Position numbers and translations under genes: made by a program. Positions 49,872 through 60,000 of a DNA stretch of 64,000 nucleotides are shown here, one piece after another (the first letter of the stretch is position 1; each line of letters begins with the position of its first letter). The notes beneath the pieces were generated by a model that was given only the letters and a program-made list of their open reading frames with translations, searched no databases and had not been told where the DNA came from. The stretch is from Alphaproteobacteria bacterium (GTDB lineage Bacteria > Myxococcota_A > UBA796 > GCA-2862545), in assembly GCA_020632885.1 (NCBI GenBank), contig JACKEQ010000011.1, forward strand, positions 62,001 to 126,000, written 5' to 3'.

Positions 49872-50318
49872 GTGATCCCGACCCTGCTGGACTGGGGCCG
49901 TCCGGGTCTCGAGGGCGTGCTCCTCGTGGGCTTCGTGCGCCCTTGCACCCCGGAGGAGCAGGTGGCCATCGAGGCCCTGCGAACCGCACCCTTCGACCAC
50001 GTGGACTGGCTCGGGCCCCTCATGAAGGCCTTCGACGACGACATGGAGGGTGGCTTCCGCGACCGCCTGGGGAAGGGTCTCGACGCCCGGGTCCAGGAGA
50101 GCCTCGAGGCGATGGCGGAGGTCGTGCCCGTGTGCGCGGCGTTCGGCTACAGCGGCCGTCGGGGGAAGCTCCGGCCCGACCCCGTGTTCGCGGCCGCCTG
50201 GCTGGACCTCTGGGGGCGCCTGCCCACCCGGGCGCCCCGCGGAGACGGCTTCATCGAGGTCCGGCCCTCCCTGTTCGACGAGCGCGGCGCCCAGCTGGCC
50301 GAGGTGTGCTCGCGCTGA
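49872..50318 (+). CDS. Hypothetical protein
   Basis: 148 residues from GTG 49872, 13 bases after the receiver gene. Sequence is soluble and mixed (EGVLLVGFVRPCTPEEQVAI; FDDDMEGGFRDRLGKGLDAR) with two cysteines. No motif, signal peptide or membrane segment was recognised. The codon pattern supports it as a real gene, possibly co-transcribed with the receiver. Confidence 0.6.
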   Translation: MIPTLLDWGRPGLEGVLLVGFVRPCTPEEQVAIEALRTAPFDHVDWLGPLMKAFDDDMEGGFRDRLGKGLDARVQESLEAMAEVVPVCAAFGYSGRRGKLRPDPVFAAAWLDLWGRLPTRAPRGDGFIEVRPSLFDERGAQLAEVCSR

Positions 50319-50349
50319 GCCTCGCCCCCGCGTCGCACCGTGTATACCC

Positions 50350-53300
50350 ATGGACATGGGCATCAGGGACCGACTGCTGGGGCTCGCGCGACCTCCCTCT
50401 CTCCGGGACGGCTTCCGTCGTGCCCGCACGGCGGTGCGCGAGCGGCGTCGGCGCCACTGGGCCTCGCCGGACCGCCTGTGGGTCGAGGTGCTGGCCCACG
50501 AGCCGCACGAGGCCGCTGCCCTCGCGGAGCGCATCGAGTCCCTCCCGGGCGTCGCGTGGGCCCGGTACAACGCCGCTCTCGGGCGTCTCGTCATCGCGCG
50601 GGAGGGCGTGGCCGACGACGATCTCCTCCAGGCCGTTCGGGACGCGGAGGTGGCCCTGGGGCTGGGCGACCGGCCGCTGCCCCCGGAGCGCCACGCCACG
50701 CCCGGCGACACGGGCTCCGCCACGCGGTCCTGGGTACGCGGCGGGGCCTCCGTGGCCAGCGCGGCCCTCGGGTCCACGCTCCGCCTCGCGGGCTCCCGGC
50801 CGGTGCCCGTGGAGATCGACCTCGCGGCCCTCTCCCAGGCCCTCGAGAACATGCCGGCCACCCGGCACTGGCTCGACGAGAAGCTCGGGGGCTCCGTGTC
50901 GGACTTCGGGCTCGGGCTCGCCAGCACCCTGACCTCCGGGATGGCCCACGGGGTCACCGGGCAGGTCGTCGACACCGTCTACCGGGGCCTCCGGCTCGCC
51001 GAGATCCGCGCCACGCGGGCGACCTGGGCGGCGCGGGAGGCCGAGCTGGCGGGGTCTCCGGACCATCACCCCCGCGAGGTCCAGCAGGTCGGGCCCCGCG
51101 AGGTGCCCATGCCCGAGGGGCCCATCGAGCGCTGGTCGGAGCAGGCCGCCGTCGCGAGCCTCGGAGGCTTCGGGTTCGGCGTGGCCGCCACCGGCGCCGC
51201 CGACCAGGCGTCCTCCTCCATCTTCGGCGTGATGCCCAAGCCCGCCCGCACGGGGCGGGAGGCCTTCGCGGCGGTCCTCGGGACGCGCCTGGCCCACCGT
51301 GGCTTCGTCGTGCTCGAGCCGCGCACGCTCCGGCGGCTCGACCGCATCGACACCATCGTCTTCCCGCAGCGCCTCCTGACGCCCACGCACGGCGAGCTCG
51401 AGGCCATCCTCCCGCTCGGCCGTGCGCGCCTCGAGTCCGTGCAGCAGCAGGCCCACCACCTGTTCCGGCCGGACGACCCGCTCGCCGAGCGCACGGAGGG
51501 TGAGGTCTCCTGGCATCTGCTCGAGCTGCCGGTCGCGCGTCTGCCCGGTGAGGGGCCCGCCTGGGCCGAGAGCCAGCGGGAGCAGGGACGCTGGGTGTTC
51601 GTGCTGCACCACGGATCCCGGCTCGTGGCGCTGGGCGCGGTGCGTCCGGTGGTGGAGCAGGGGGTGCGGGCGATGGTGGCGGCGGCCCGGGCCAGCGCGC
51701 TCAAGGTCGTGGCCGCGACCGACACCCCGGAGAGCGTGGCCTGGTGCGCCCCCGACACGCTGCTGGAGCCCGGACCCGACATCGTCGTCGCCATCCGCGC
51801 GCTCCAGCGTCACGGGCATGGGGTGGCCGTGGTGGCCACCGGCGCAGACCCCGCGCTGGCCGCGGCCGACCTGGGCCTGGCGCTCCACACGCCCGGTGCG
51901 CCGCCCCCGTGGCAGGCCCACATCATCGGCGGGACCTCCGTGGACGACGTGCTGCTCGTGCTCGAGGCGATGCGCGCGGCCCGGAAGGCCTCCAGCCAGT
52001 CCACGACCCTCGCGATGATCGAGGCGCTCGCGGGGCTGACCCTGTCTCTCGACCACGACCGGCGCGGTGGTGTGCAGCGGGTGCTCGGGGCCTCGGGGAT
52101 GGTGGGTCTGCTCGCCATCGCGAACGGGGCCCGCCTGGCTCGCGACATCGTGCCTCCCCATCCCGATCCCGGCCTGGAGCGCACGCCCTGGCACGCGCTC
52201 GAGCCCACCGAGGTCCTGGAGCGGCTGGGCACGCGCGTCGAGGGCCTGCAGCCCGCCCAGGTCGCTGCGCGGCGTCCGTCCGTCGTCGCCGAGCCCGGGC
52301 CCGTGAGCGACCTCGCGTCCGCCGTGATGACCGAGCTCGCCACGCCGTTCGCACCCATCCTCGCCACCGGGGCGGGTCTGTCGGCCCTCCTGGGGTCCAC
52401 GCTGGACGCCAGCATGGTGGCGGCGACCGTCCTGGCCAGCGGTGTCGTCGGGGGCGTGCAGCGGGTGCGTGCAGACCGCGCCACCCGGGCGCTGGCACAG
52501 CGGCGTCAGGAGACCCTGCGGGTCCAGCGGGACGGGCGTGTCGTGCATGTGGCCCCCGAAGACGTCGTCCGCGGCGACATCGTGCACCTCGAGGCGGGCG
52601 AGCGCGTGCCGGCCGACCTCCGCATCCTGTCGTGCCGCGCGCTGGAGGTGGACGAGTCCAGCCTGACCGGCGAGTCCCTGCCCGTGGTGAAGAGCCCCGA
52701 GCCGTGCTTCGCGGGTGCGGTCGCCGAGCGGACCAGCATGGTGTTCGCCGACACGGTGGTCGCGGCGGGCGAGGTGACCGGGATCGTCGTGGCCGTCGGG
52801 AAGTCCACCGAGGCCCGGCGAGGCATCGTGGACGGGGTGGGGGAGCCGCCCGTCACGGGGGTCCAGGCGCGCCTGGAGTCCCTCGCGAACCTCACCTCGC
52901 CGGTGGCGGGCATGGCGGGGCTCGCCGTGGTCACATCGGGCCTGATGCGCCGTCGGCCGCCCCGGGAGCTCGTGGAGACGGCCGTGTCGCTGTCGGTGGC
53001 GGCGGTCCCCGAGACCCTCCCGCTGCTCGCGACGGCCGCCCAGCTCGCGGCAGCACGGCGGCTCTCCGAGCGTGGCGCCCTCGTGCGCGACTCCCGCGCC
53101 GTGGAGGCCCTCGGCCGCGTGGACGTGCTCTGCGCCGACAAGACCGGCACGCTCACGGAAGGCACCATCGTGCTCCGCGAGGTGGAGGTCGGCGGGACGA
53201 GCCTGCCTGTGGACGCGCTGCTGGACGCCCACCGAGCCGTCCTGGCCACGGCGCTGCTCGCGAGCCCCGTGCGCCAGCGGTCCCGCGCGGCCCACCCGAC

Positions 53301-54729
53301 GGATCAGGCCATCCACGACGGCGGCACGCTCGCGGGCGTGGAGGTCCCCGAGGGCGTGCGGGTGGCCGAGCTGCCCTTCGAGCCGGGCCGCGGCTACCAC
53401 GCCACCCTGTTCGCCGGGCCCGACGGCAAGCGGTTGTGCGTGAAGGGGGCACCCGAGGTCGTGCTCCCCCTCTGCGACCGGGACGACGCCGGGGCGCTCG
53501 ACGGCGACGGGCGGGCCAGGCTGCTCGACGCCGCCATCGCGCTGGCCGGGAGGGGCCTGCGGGTGCTCGCGGTGGCCGAGAGGCCCGCGCGGTCGGACCG
53601 GTTGGACGGTCGCACCGTACGGCGGCTCGTGTTCCGGGGGTTCCTGGCCCTCGCAGACCCCGTGCGCCCGACGGCCCGGAGGTCCCTCGAGGCGCTGCGG
53701 TCCGCCGGGGTCGACGTGGTGATGATCACCGGCGACCACCCCTCCACGGCCGCTGCGGTCGCGGCGGAGCTCGGGATCCTCGGTGGTCGCCGGGTGGTCT
53801 CGGGTCCGGAGATCGAGCGGCTCGCGGACGACGCCTTCGACGCCATGCTCGCCGATGTCGCGGTGTTCGCCCGCGCCACCCCGGCCCTCAAGGTGCGTCT
53901 GGTGGAGGCGCTGCAGCGGTCGGGGCGCGTGGTCGCCATGACGGGTGACGGCGCCAACGACGCGCCCGCCATCCGTCTCGCCGACGTGGGCATCGCGCTG
54001 GGCTCGCGGGCCACGGCGGCCGCCCGGGGAGCCGCCGACGTGCTGGTGACCGACGATCGCATCGAGACCATCGTGGACGCGGTGCTCGAGGGCCGCGCGC
54101 TCTGGCGTTCCGTGCGGGAGGGGGTCTCCGTGCTCGTGGGCGGGAACCTCGGCGAGATCGGGTTCACGCTGGCCGGAGGCATCCTGGAGGGCGCGAGCCC
54201 GCTGAACCCCCGGCAGCTCATGCTGATCAACCTGCTCACGGACGCGCTCCCGGCCCTGATGCTCGCCGTCCGCCCGCCCGACCCCGCGAAGGCCGCAGAC
54301 ACGATGCGCGAGGGACCCGAGGCGTCGCTCGGGACCTCCCTGGACGACGAGATCGCCTGGCGTGCCGTGGTGACCGCGTCCGCCGCGACCGCCGCCTGGT
54401 TGGCCGCGCGTCCGTTCGGGCGGGAGCGGGCGTCCACCGTGGCCCTGCTGTCCCTCGTGGGTGCACAGCTCGGCCAGACCCTGTGGATCGGCCGTCACAG
54501 CCGGGCCGTGTCCGGCGCGTCCGCGGTGTCTGCCGGCCTCCTGCTCGCCGTCGTCCAGACCCCGGGGCTCTCCGGGCTCTCGGGGAGCCGGGTGCTCGGA
54601 CCGATCGGGCTCACCCAGGCTGCCGCCGCCACTGTGGTGGCCACCGCCGCCGGCGTGCTGCTCCCCGATCTGGCCCGTCGGCGTGGGTGGAGCGCCTCGG
54701 ACCTGGTGGCCGCCCTCCGCTCCGTCTGA
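50350..54729 (+). CDS. CtpI-like P-type ATPase with an inactive second ATPase half
   Basis: 1459 residues from ATG 50350; the ribosome-binding site is weak and ATG 50356 is an alternative. The C-terminal half (about 650-1459) is a complete P-type cation pump: T773GES, PETLP in the ion-site helix (887-891), D930KTGT phosphorylation site, T1198GDGAND. The N-terminal half has a degenerate HMA-like fold (RLWVEVLAHEPHEAAALAER, no CxxC) and a pseudo P-domain (VAVVATGADPALAAADLGLAL, about 492-512) that mirrors VAMTGDGANDAPAIRLADVG but lacks the DKTGT Asp. This matches mycobacterial CtpI in size and layout. The transported ion is unknown. Confidence 0.9.
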   Translation: MDMGIRDRLLGLARPPSLRDGFRRARTAVRERRRRHWASPDRLWVEVLAHEPHEAAALAERIESLPGVAWARYNAALGRLVIAREGVADDDLLQAVRDAEVALGLGDRPLPPERHATPGDTGSATRSWVRGGASVASAALGSTLRLAGSRPVPVEIDLAALSQALENMPATRHWLDEKLGGSVSDFGLGLASTLTSGMAHGVTGQVVDTVYRGLRLAEIRATRATWAAREAELAGSPDHHPREVQQVGPREVPMPEGPIERWSEQAAVASLGGFGFGVAATGAADQASSSIFGVMPKPARTGREAFAAVLGTRLAHRGFVVLEPRTLRRLDRIDTIVFPQRLLTPTHGELEAILPLGRARLESVQQQAHHLFRPDDPLAERTEGEVSWHLLELPVARLPGEGPAWAESQREQGRWVFVLHHGSRLVALGAVRPVVEQGVRAMVAAARASALKVVAATDTPESVAWCAPDTLLEPGPDIVVAIRALQRHGHGVAVVATGADPALAAADLGLALHTPGAPPPWQAHIIGGTSVDDVLLVLEAMRAARKASSQSTTLAMIEALAGLTLSLDHDRRGGVQRVLGASGMVGLLAIANGARLARDIVPPHPDPGLERTPWHALEPTEVLERLGTRVEGLQPAQVAARRPSVVAEPGPVSDLASAVMTELATPFAPILATGAGLSALLGSTLDASMVAATVLASGVVGGVQRVRADRATRALAQRRQETLRVQRDGRVVHVAPEDVVRGDIVHLEAGERVPADLRILSCRALEVDESSLTGESLPVVKSPEPCFAGAVAERTSMVFADTVVAAGEVTGIVVAVGKSTEARRGIVDGVGEPPVTGVQARLESLANLTSPVAGMAGLAVVTSGLMRRRPPRELVETAVSLSVAAVPETLPLLATAAQLAAARRLSERGALVRDSRAVEALGRVDVLCADKTGTLTEGTIVLREVEVGGTSLPVDALLDAHRAVLATALLASPVRQRSRAAHPTDQAIHDGGTLAGVEVPEGVRVAELPFEPGRGYHATLFAGPDGKRLCVKGAPEVVLPLCDRDDAGALDGDGRARLLDAAIALAGRGLRVLAVAERPARSDRLDGRTVRRLVFRGFLALADPVRPTARRSLEALRSAGVDVVMITGDHPSTAAAVAAELGILGGRRVVSGPEIERLADDAFDAMLADVAVFARATPALKVRLVEALQRSGRVVAMTGDGANDAPAIRLADVGIALGSRATAAARGAADVLVTDDRIETIVDAVLEGRALWRSVREGVSVLVGGNLGEIGFTLAGGILEGASPLNPRQLMLINLLTDALPALMLAVRPPDPAKAADTMREGPEASLGTSLDDEIAWRAVVTASAATAAWLAARPFGRERASTVALLSLVGAQLGQTLWIGRHSRAVSGASAVSAGLLLAVVQTPGLSGLSGSRVLGPIGLTQAAAATVVATAAGVLLPDLARRRGWSASDLVAALRSV

Positions 54730-54815
54730 GCTCCGGGGTCGTTCCGAGGCGGACATTCGGGGACGTCGCCTGGGAGGCGTGGTGTTGGCGTCGCGCCTCG
54801 CTCGGAGATGCCCCC

Positions 54816-56978
54816 ATGACCCTGCCCCGTACCCTCGTCGCGCTCGCTTCCCTCGGCTTCGCTTCCGCCACCGCGGAGGCCGGCACCTGCGGCGCCTACA
54901 ACCAGAAGCCCTGTACCATCTGGGAGCGCATACCCTCGTGTGACAGCGGGTTGTACGAGGACTTCTCGAAGAACAAGTGCTTGCGGCGGACACGTCCCTC
55001 CACGTGCGGACGGTTGAACCAGGTGCCTTGCAAGATCTGGGAGTACCTGCCTTCCTGCGACGGGAACCTGGTGGAGGACTTCCGGCAGGACAAGTGCGTC
55101 ACACCCCTGACGTGCGGCGCCCTGAACCAGCGGCCCTGCCAGATCCACGAGCGCATCCCGTCGTGCAACGACGGGCTCGCCGAGGACTTCATCCAGAACA
55201 AGTGCGTGCAGCCCGTGCCCATCGCGATGGCCTGCACGGCGGCCTTCGACTTCACCGAGGACACCATGGAGGCTGCGGCCGGCCGCATCGCCACCGAGAC
55301 CACGTCCCTGTCCCAGTACCTCCAGGCGCACCCCGAGGCCGCCCAGGCCTTCAAGCAGGCTGCGGCCCAGCTCCGCGACCGGCACGCGCCGGAGATCGCC
55401 AGGATGCGCGACCTCGCCCTCGAGCTGATCGCGCCCGGTGGCGCCCAGGAGCGCAACGCGCTGACCGACCACGCCCGGCTCTGTCAGGGGGTCACGGGCA
55501 CGGTCGAGGACCTGAGCGAGCGTGTGCAGCGCAAGCTCTACTACATGCTCACCACGGGCACCGTCACCGTGAGCGCCACGGCCGACGCGGACGCCATCGC
55601 GGGCCTCGCCATCCAGGAGGGCATCGCGATGAGCTACTCCGGCGACGGCGTGAAGTTCGGCCTGCAGATGAGCGCGCAGGGCCAGCTCGTCACGGACGTG
55701 GACATCGCGGCGGGGGTCGACATCACCTGGTCGCCGGGCACGCAGCTCCCCACGACCCTCGAGCTCGACGACATGATCGAGGTGTACGCCTCCATCGGCG
55801 TCGGCGTGGGGCCCGAGCTCCTCGTCGAGTCCGAGTTCGGCGTGGACATCATCTTCGCCATCCCCACCACGTCCGAGCCCATCACGGTCGAGTGGCTGAT
55901 GAGCCGCTTCTCGGGCATCAGCGTCACGGCGTCGGTCGCGGCCTCCGCGCTGCCGCTCCAGGGCAGCGGGACCGTCGCCGCGGGCGTGCAGATGTCCGTT
56001 CCGTTCACCCCCACGGAGGCCGAGCGCATCCCGCCGCCTCCGGGTGAGCTGTACCCGGGTCTGAAGGCCTACGGGGGCGACTACGCCGGCCCGACCGTGT
56101 CCCAGCAGGGCGACGTCGTCACCCTCGGCGGGCTCGTGAAGCGCACGGAGTCCTCGTGGCCCGAGGCGCTCTTCATCCTCCCCGAGGACCGCCGCCCCAC
56201 GAAGCGCCTCGTGTTCCCGGCCAACCAGCACGACGGGCGGGCGCGGATCGACATCCTGCCCGACGGGCGCGTGCTGGTCGTGAGCACGGGGTCGCGGGAC
56301 TACGTGAGCCTCGACGGGATCAGCTTCAGGAAGACCGCCGGCACCGCCATGCCGCTCGGCCCCTCGGTGAACCCGTACGGCGGCGACTACGAGGGCCCGT
56401 CGATGTCGGTGGTCGGCGACATCGTCCGCCTCCAGGGGCTCGCCAAGCGCACGAACAACGACTGGAGCGTGATCGGCACGCTGCCGGCCGCCTACCGCCC
56501 CGCCAGGCGCATCGCGTTCGAGGCGCTCTCGCACAACCACGACATCCGGGTCGACATCAAGCCCGACGGCCAGGTGATCTGGAACACGGGGAACGAGTCC
56601 TCCCCCTGGATCAGCCTCTCGGGCATCGAGCTCGTGAAGACGGGCGTGGGCACGGAGACGACGTCCACGCGCCGGCCCTTCCCGGTCGGCCCGGGTGTGG
56701 AGGCCTACACCCACGCCGAGTACCGGTCCCCGCAGATCGAGAAGAGCGGCGGCGTGGTGCGGCTCAGCGGGTTCGTGAAGCGCACCGGCTCCACCTGGCC
56801 GAAGATCGGCACGCTGCCGGCCGGATACCGCCCGTCCGCCCGTCGGATCTTCCACCTGAACACGAACGACGGATTCGCACGGGTGGACGTGCTCCCGAAC
56901 GGCGACGTGCTCGTGGTCCACGGTGGCACGGCCTACCCGATGATCGCGCTCTCCGGGATCCGCTTCGAGGCGAACTGA
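54816..56978 (+). CDS. Secreted protein with Cys-rich repeats and tail-fibre-like repeats
   Basis: 720 residues, ATG 54816 after GGAG. A signal peptide ends at ATAEAG. Three Cys-rich repeats of about 38 residues follow (CGAYNQKPCTIWERIPSC; CGRLNQVPCKIWEYLPSC; CGALNQRPCQIHERIPSC, each ending EDF..NKC). A helical stretch and an unrecognised middle domain (about 230-400) come next. The last 310 residues are three tandem repeats (YGGDY.GP...VVTLGGLVKRT...W...LP...RP) with the pattern of C-terminal domains in phage and R-type tail fibres, trimeric receptor-binding units. It is probably a surface or secreted binding protein or toxin delivery tip. Confidence 0.8.
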   Translation: MTLPRTLVALASLGFASATAEAGTCGAYNQKPCTIWERIPSCDSGLYEDFSKNKCLRRTRPSTCGRLNQVPCKIWEYLPSCDGNLVEDFRQDKCVTPLTCGALNQRPCQIHERIPSCNDGLAEDFIQNKCVQPVPIAMACTAAFDFTEDTMEAAAGRIATETTSLSQYLQAHPEAAQAFKQAAAQLRDRHAPEIARMRDLALELIAPGGAQERNALTDHARLCQGVTGTVEDLSERVQRKLYYMLTTGTVTVSATADADAIAGLAIQEGIAMSYSGDGVKFGLQMSAQGQLVTDVDIAAGVDITWSPGTQLPTTLELDDMIEVYASIGVGVGPELLVESEFGVDIIFAIPTTSEPITVEWLMSRFSGISVTASVAASALPLQGSGTVAAGVQMSVPFTPTEAERIPPPPGELYPGLKAYGGDYAGPTVSQQGDVVTLGGLVKRTESSWPEALFILPEDRRPTKRLVFPANQHDGRARIDILPDGRVLVVSTGSRDYVSLDGISFRKTAGTAMPLGPSVNPYGGDYEGPSMSVVGDIVRLQGLAKRTNNDWSVIGTLPAAYRPARRIAFEALSHNHDIRVDIKPDGQVIWNTGNESSPWISLSGIELVKTGVGTETTSTRRPFPVGPGVEAYTHAEYRSPQIEKSGGVVRLSGFVKRTGSTWPKIGTLPAGYRPSARRIFHLNTNDGFARVDVLPNGDVLVVHGGTAYPMIALSGIRFEAN
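54888..55206 (+). repeat. Three Cys-rich coding repeats
   Basis: Three units of about 110 bases encode CGxxNQxPCxIWExxPSC followed by a Gly/Asp region and NKC. Four Cys per unit would allow two disulfides, consistent with an exported protein. Confidence 0.8.
56059..56970 (+). repeat. Three tail-fibre-like coding repeats
   Basis: Three units of about 280-310 bases, each encoding a Y-G-G-D-Y or similar entry, a VxLxGLVKRT core, a GTLPAxYRPxRR block and a closing SLSGIxF strand. Protein identity is clear; DNA identity is moderate. Confidence 0.8.
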
Positions 56979-57011
56979 CTCGGAAAAGTCCCTGAGAAAC
57001 CTGGCTCCGGC

Positions 57012-57035
57012 CCGGCGGCGCGATTAGCCCGCCGG
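57012..57035. terminator. Weak hairpin between two long secreted-protein genes
   Basis: CCGGCGG and CCGCCGG form a 7-bp stem with a 10-base loop, 33 bases after the stop at 56978 and 25 before the next start. No T-tract is present, so termination is only possible. Confidence 0.3.
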
Positions 57036-57059
57036 CTTCGTCGAGACCGGAGCTTCCCC

Positions 57060-60000
57060 ATGTTCTTCCTCTCGTTCCTCGGGTGCACCCCTCCCGAGCC
57101 CATCCTCCTGGTGTGCTTCGACTCGCCGGTGGATTGCGTCCGTGAGCTCTCCAACGGCGAGGTCATCGAGCTGGACGTCCCGGTAGGGGTCCGGGCGCCA
57201 CACACCATCGATCTCCACATCCAGGGCGCGCCCTGGGGCTACGACGGCCTCCAGGTCACGCGGGCCGACGGAGTCGTCGTGGACGTCGAAGAACCCCAGG
57301 ATCTGGTGTCGATCGACGCGAAGGGTCCGCAGGAGCTCGCGCGGGACGGTGGCTCCGCCTTCGGTCTGACGCCGACGGGCACGCGCTGGAGCACGGAGCT
57401 CCTGGTCGACGCCTATCCCGACGCCTCGGATGGCTTCCGCGTCCTGCTGACCTCGGGTGGGGCCGCGGAGCCCGAGATCGGGGTGACGTTCGGCGCGGAG
57501 GGGACCGAGGTGGCCGTGCCGGACGGGGGTACGGTGGAGGTCGCCGACCTGCCCATCGGCCAGCCGGCTTCCCTGTCGTTCTTCGTGACCAACGAGGCCG
57601 TGGTGGGGGGCAGCGACCTCGAGGTCTCCGACCCCACGGTTACGGCGACGGGAGCCACGGGCGCCAGCGGTGCCCTCACGCTCACGTCGCTGGCCCCGGG
57701 CATGGGCGACCTCCTCCAGGTCCAGTTCACTCCCACTTCGAGCGATTGGTCGGTCGACCTCTCCATGGTCAACAGCGACGCCGACGAGAACCCCTACGAC
57801 ATCCGCATCGTGCCGGCAGGTCATGGCACGCTCGTGTGCGATGCGTGCGTGAGCCCGATGGACGTCACGGGGGCCGTCGCAGGCGAGCTCTACGCCCTCG
57901 TGCTCCCCATCCAGAACGGGGGCACGGGCCCTCTGACGGTCCAGGGCGCGACGGTGACGAACACCGACAACCTCACCCCTGGCGCCATCGACGACCCGTT
58001 CGTGCTCGCACCCGGCGCGGTGGGGGAGGTGATCGTCCGCTTCACGCCCGACGCCGCCGGGAGCTTCAGCGGCTCCGTCACCATCGACTCCGACGACCCC
58101 GATCCCTTCACGCCCGTGCAGGTGGCAGGGGTCGCGGCGTCGACCGGGACACCCGACCTCGACGTGCAGGACGGTGCGACCTCCGTGCCCAATGGCGGCA
58201 CCCTCCAGCGTTCCGGCGGTGTCGGCGCGCTGGTCCAGGTGGACCTCACGCTCGTGAACCTCGGGAGCGCGGACCTCGCCGTCTCCGGCGCCACGTTCAC
58301 CACGACCGGCACGTCCCAGCCGCAGATCCTCACGCTCGACGGCGACCTCCCGGTGAACGAGGCGACGGGCCCGCTCAGCTTCACCTTCACGCCGTCCTCC
58401 TCCTCCTGGAGCGTCGTGGCGTCGCTGGCGAGCAACGACCCCGACGAGGATCCCTACGTCTTCACCGTGGTGCCGACCGCGCCCGGCCTGCTCGTCGTCA
58501 GCGCGCCGGCCGTGCTCGACGGCATCGTGGCTGGCGAGCCCTACGACGTCGACCTCACCATCGAGAACGTCGGGGCGGGCCCCGCGACCATCACCGGCGT
58601 GACGTCCGCCAACTCCATCAACGTCGCGGTCACCGACCCCGGCACGCTCAGCACCACCGTCCCGCCCAACGGGACGACCGTGCTCCCGGTGACCCTGACG
58701 GCCGACGGTGCAGGCACCCTCGAGACCGACCTGTACGTGCTGTACGACGGCGAGACCGCCGATGCGGTGCACGTCATCGCGGTCGCCGCGGCGGGGACGG
58801 CGCCGAACATCAGGGTGTTCACGTCCAACGGACAGGAGGTCCCGAACGGCACCCTGTTCCAGGTACCTGGAGCGTCGGGCCAGCTGGTGGAGCTCTTCCT
58901 GAACCTCGACAACGACGGCGACGCGCCTCTGAACGTCTCCGCCGTGACCTTCAGCCAGCTCAACACCTCTCAGCCCGTGCTCACGAGCCTGGACACGCCC
59001 GTCGATGCGAACAGCGACGGAACGCTGAACTTCTCGTTCACGCCCTCGGACCCCTCCTGGAGCGTGACCGTCACCATCGCGAGCGACGACCCCGACGGGA
59101 ACCCGTACGTCTTCACCATCATCCCACCGGCCACCACCGACTTCGTCTTCACCTACGCGGACCCCGTCCTCGTGACCGATCCGCTCGTCGCCGGCGAGGC
59201 GGCCGAGGTGGACCTCTACGTCACCAACGTGGGCACGGGGACCGGCACCATCACGGGCGTCACGACCGCCAACGCCATCAATGGCACCGTGACCGACCCG
59301 GGTGTGCTGAGCGTCCCGGTCCCCGCGGGCCAGACGGCCGTCATCCCCGTCACGCTCACACCCGACGCCGGTGGCACCGTGGAGCTCGACTTCTTCCTGC
59401 TCTACGACGGTGGGATGGGGGACGCGATGCACTTCATCGCGTTCGCGGAGAGCTCGCCCGTGCCCCGGCTGGAGGTGTTGGACGCGGAGGCCGGCGACCT
59501 GGCCAACGGCGAGACCGTCGAGGTGGCCTCCACCGTCGGGCAGGTCGTGGCCATCGACCTCTCCACCCACAACGTCGGGTTCGGTGAGCTCACCATCTCC
59601 GGTGTCACCTTCACCCCGACCAACGCTTCGGCCCCCGTGGTGGACGCCCTCGACACGGTCGTCCAGGGCGGCGACGCCGGAACCCTCGAGCTCCACTTCA
59701 CCCCCAGCGCGTCCGACTGGAGCGTGGTGGTGTCCATCGCGAGCAACGACACCGCGAACAACCCGTTCGTCGTCACGTACGTCCCCGAACCCGTCGGCCT
59801 GCTCACCTACACGACACCCGACCTCACCGGACTCGTCGCGGGCGAGCCCTACGACGTCGACCTCGTCGTCGACAACGTGGGCACCGGGTCCGCCACGATC
59901 ACGGGGGTGACGTCCGCGAACGCGCAGAACGTGACGGTCACGGACCCGGGCACCCTCGATGTGCCGGTCGCCGCGGGGAGCTCCACGGTCGTCACCGTGA

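Noticed and set aside
50251..54993. 1580-codon open frame antisense to the P-type ATPase
   Set aside because: Low-complexity His/Arg/Gly translation and complete overlap with a well-supported gene.
54816..56978. Prophage tail region
   Set aside because: The tail-fibre-like repeats lie in a protein with a signal peptide and Cys-rich repeats; no other phage gene is present.
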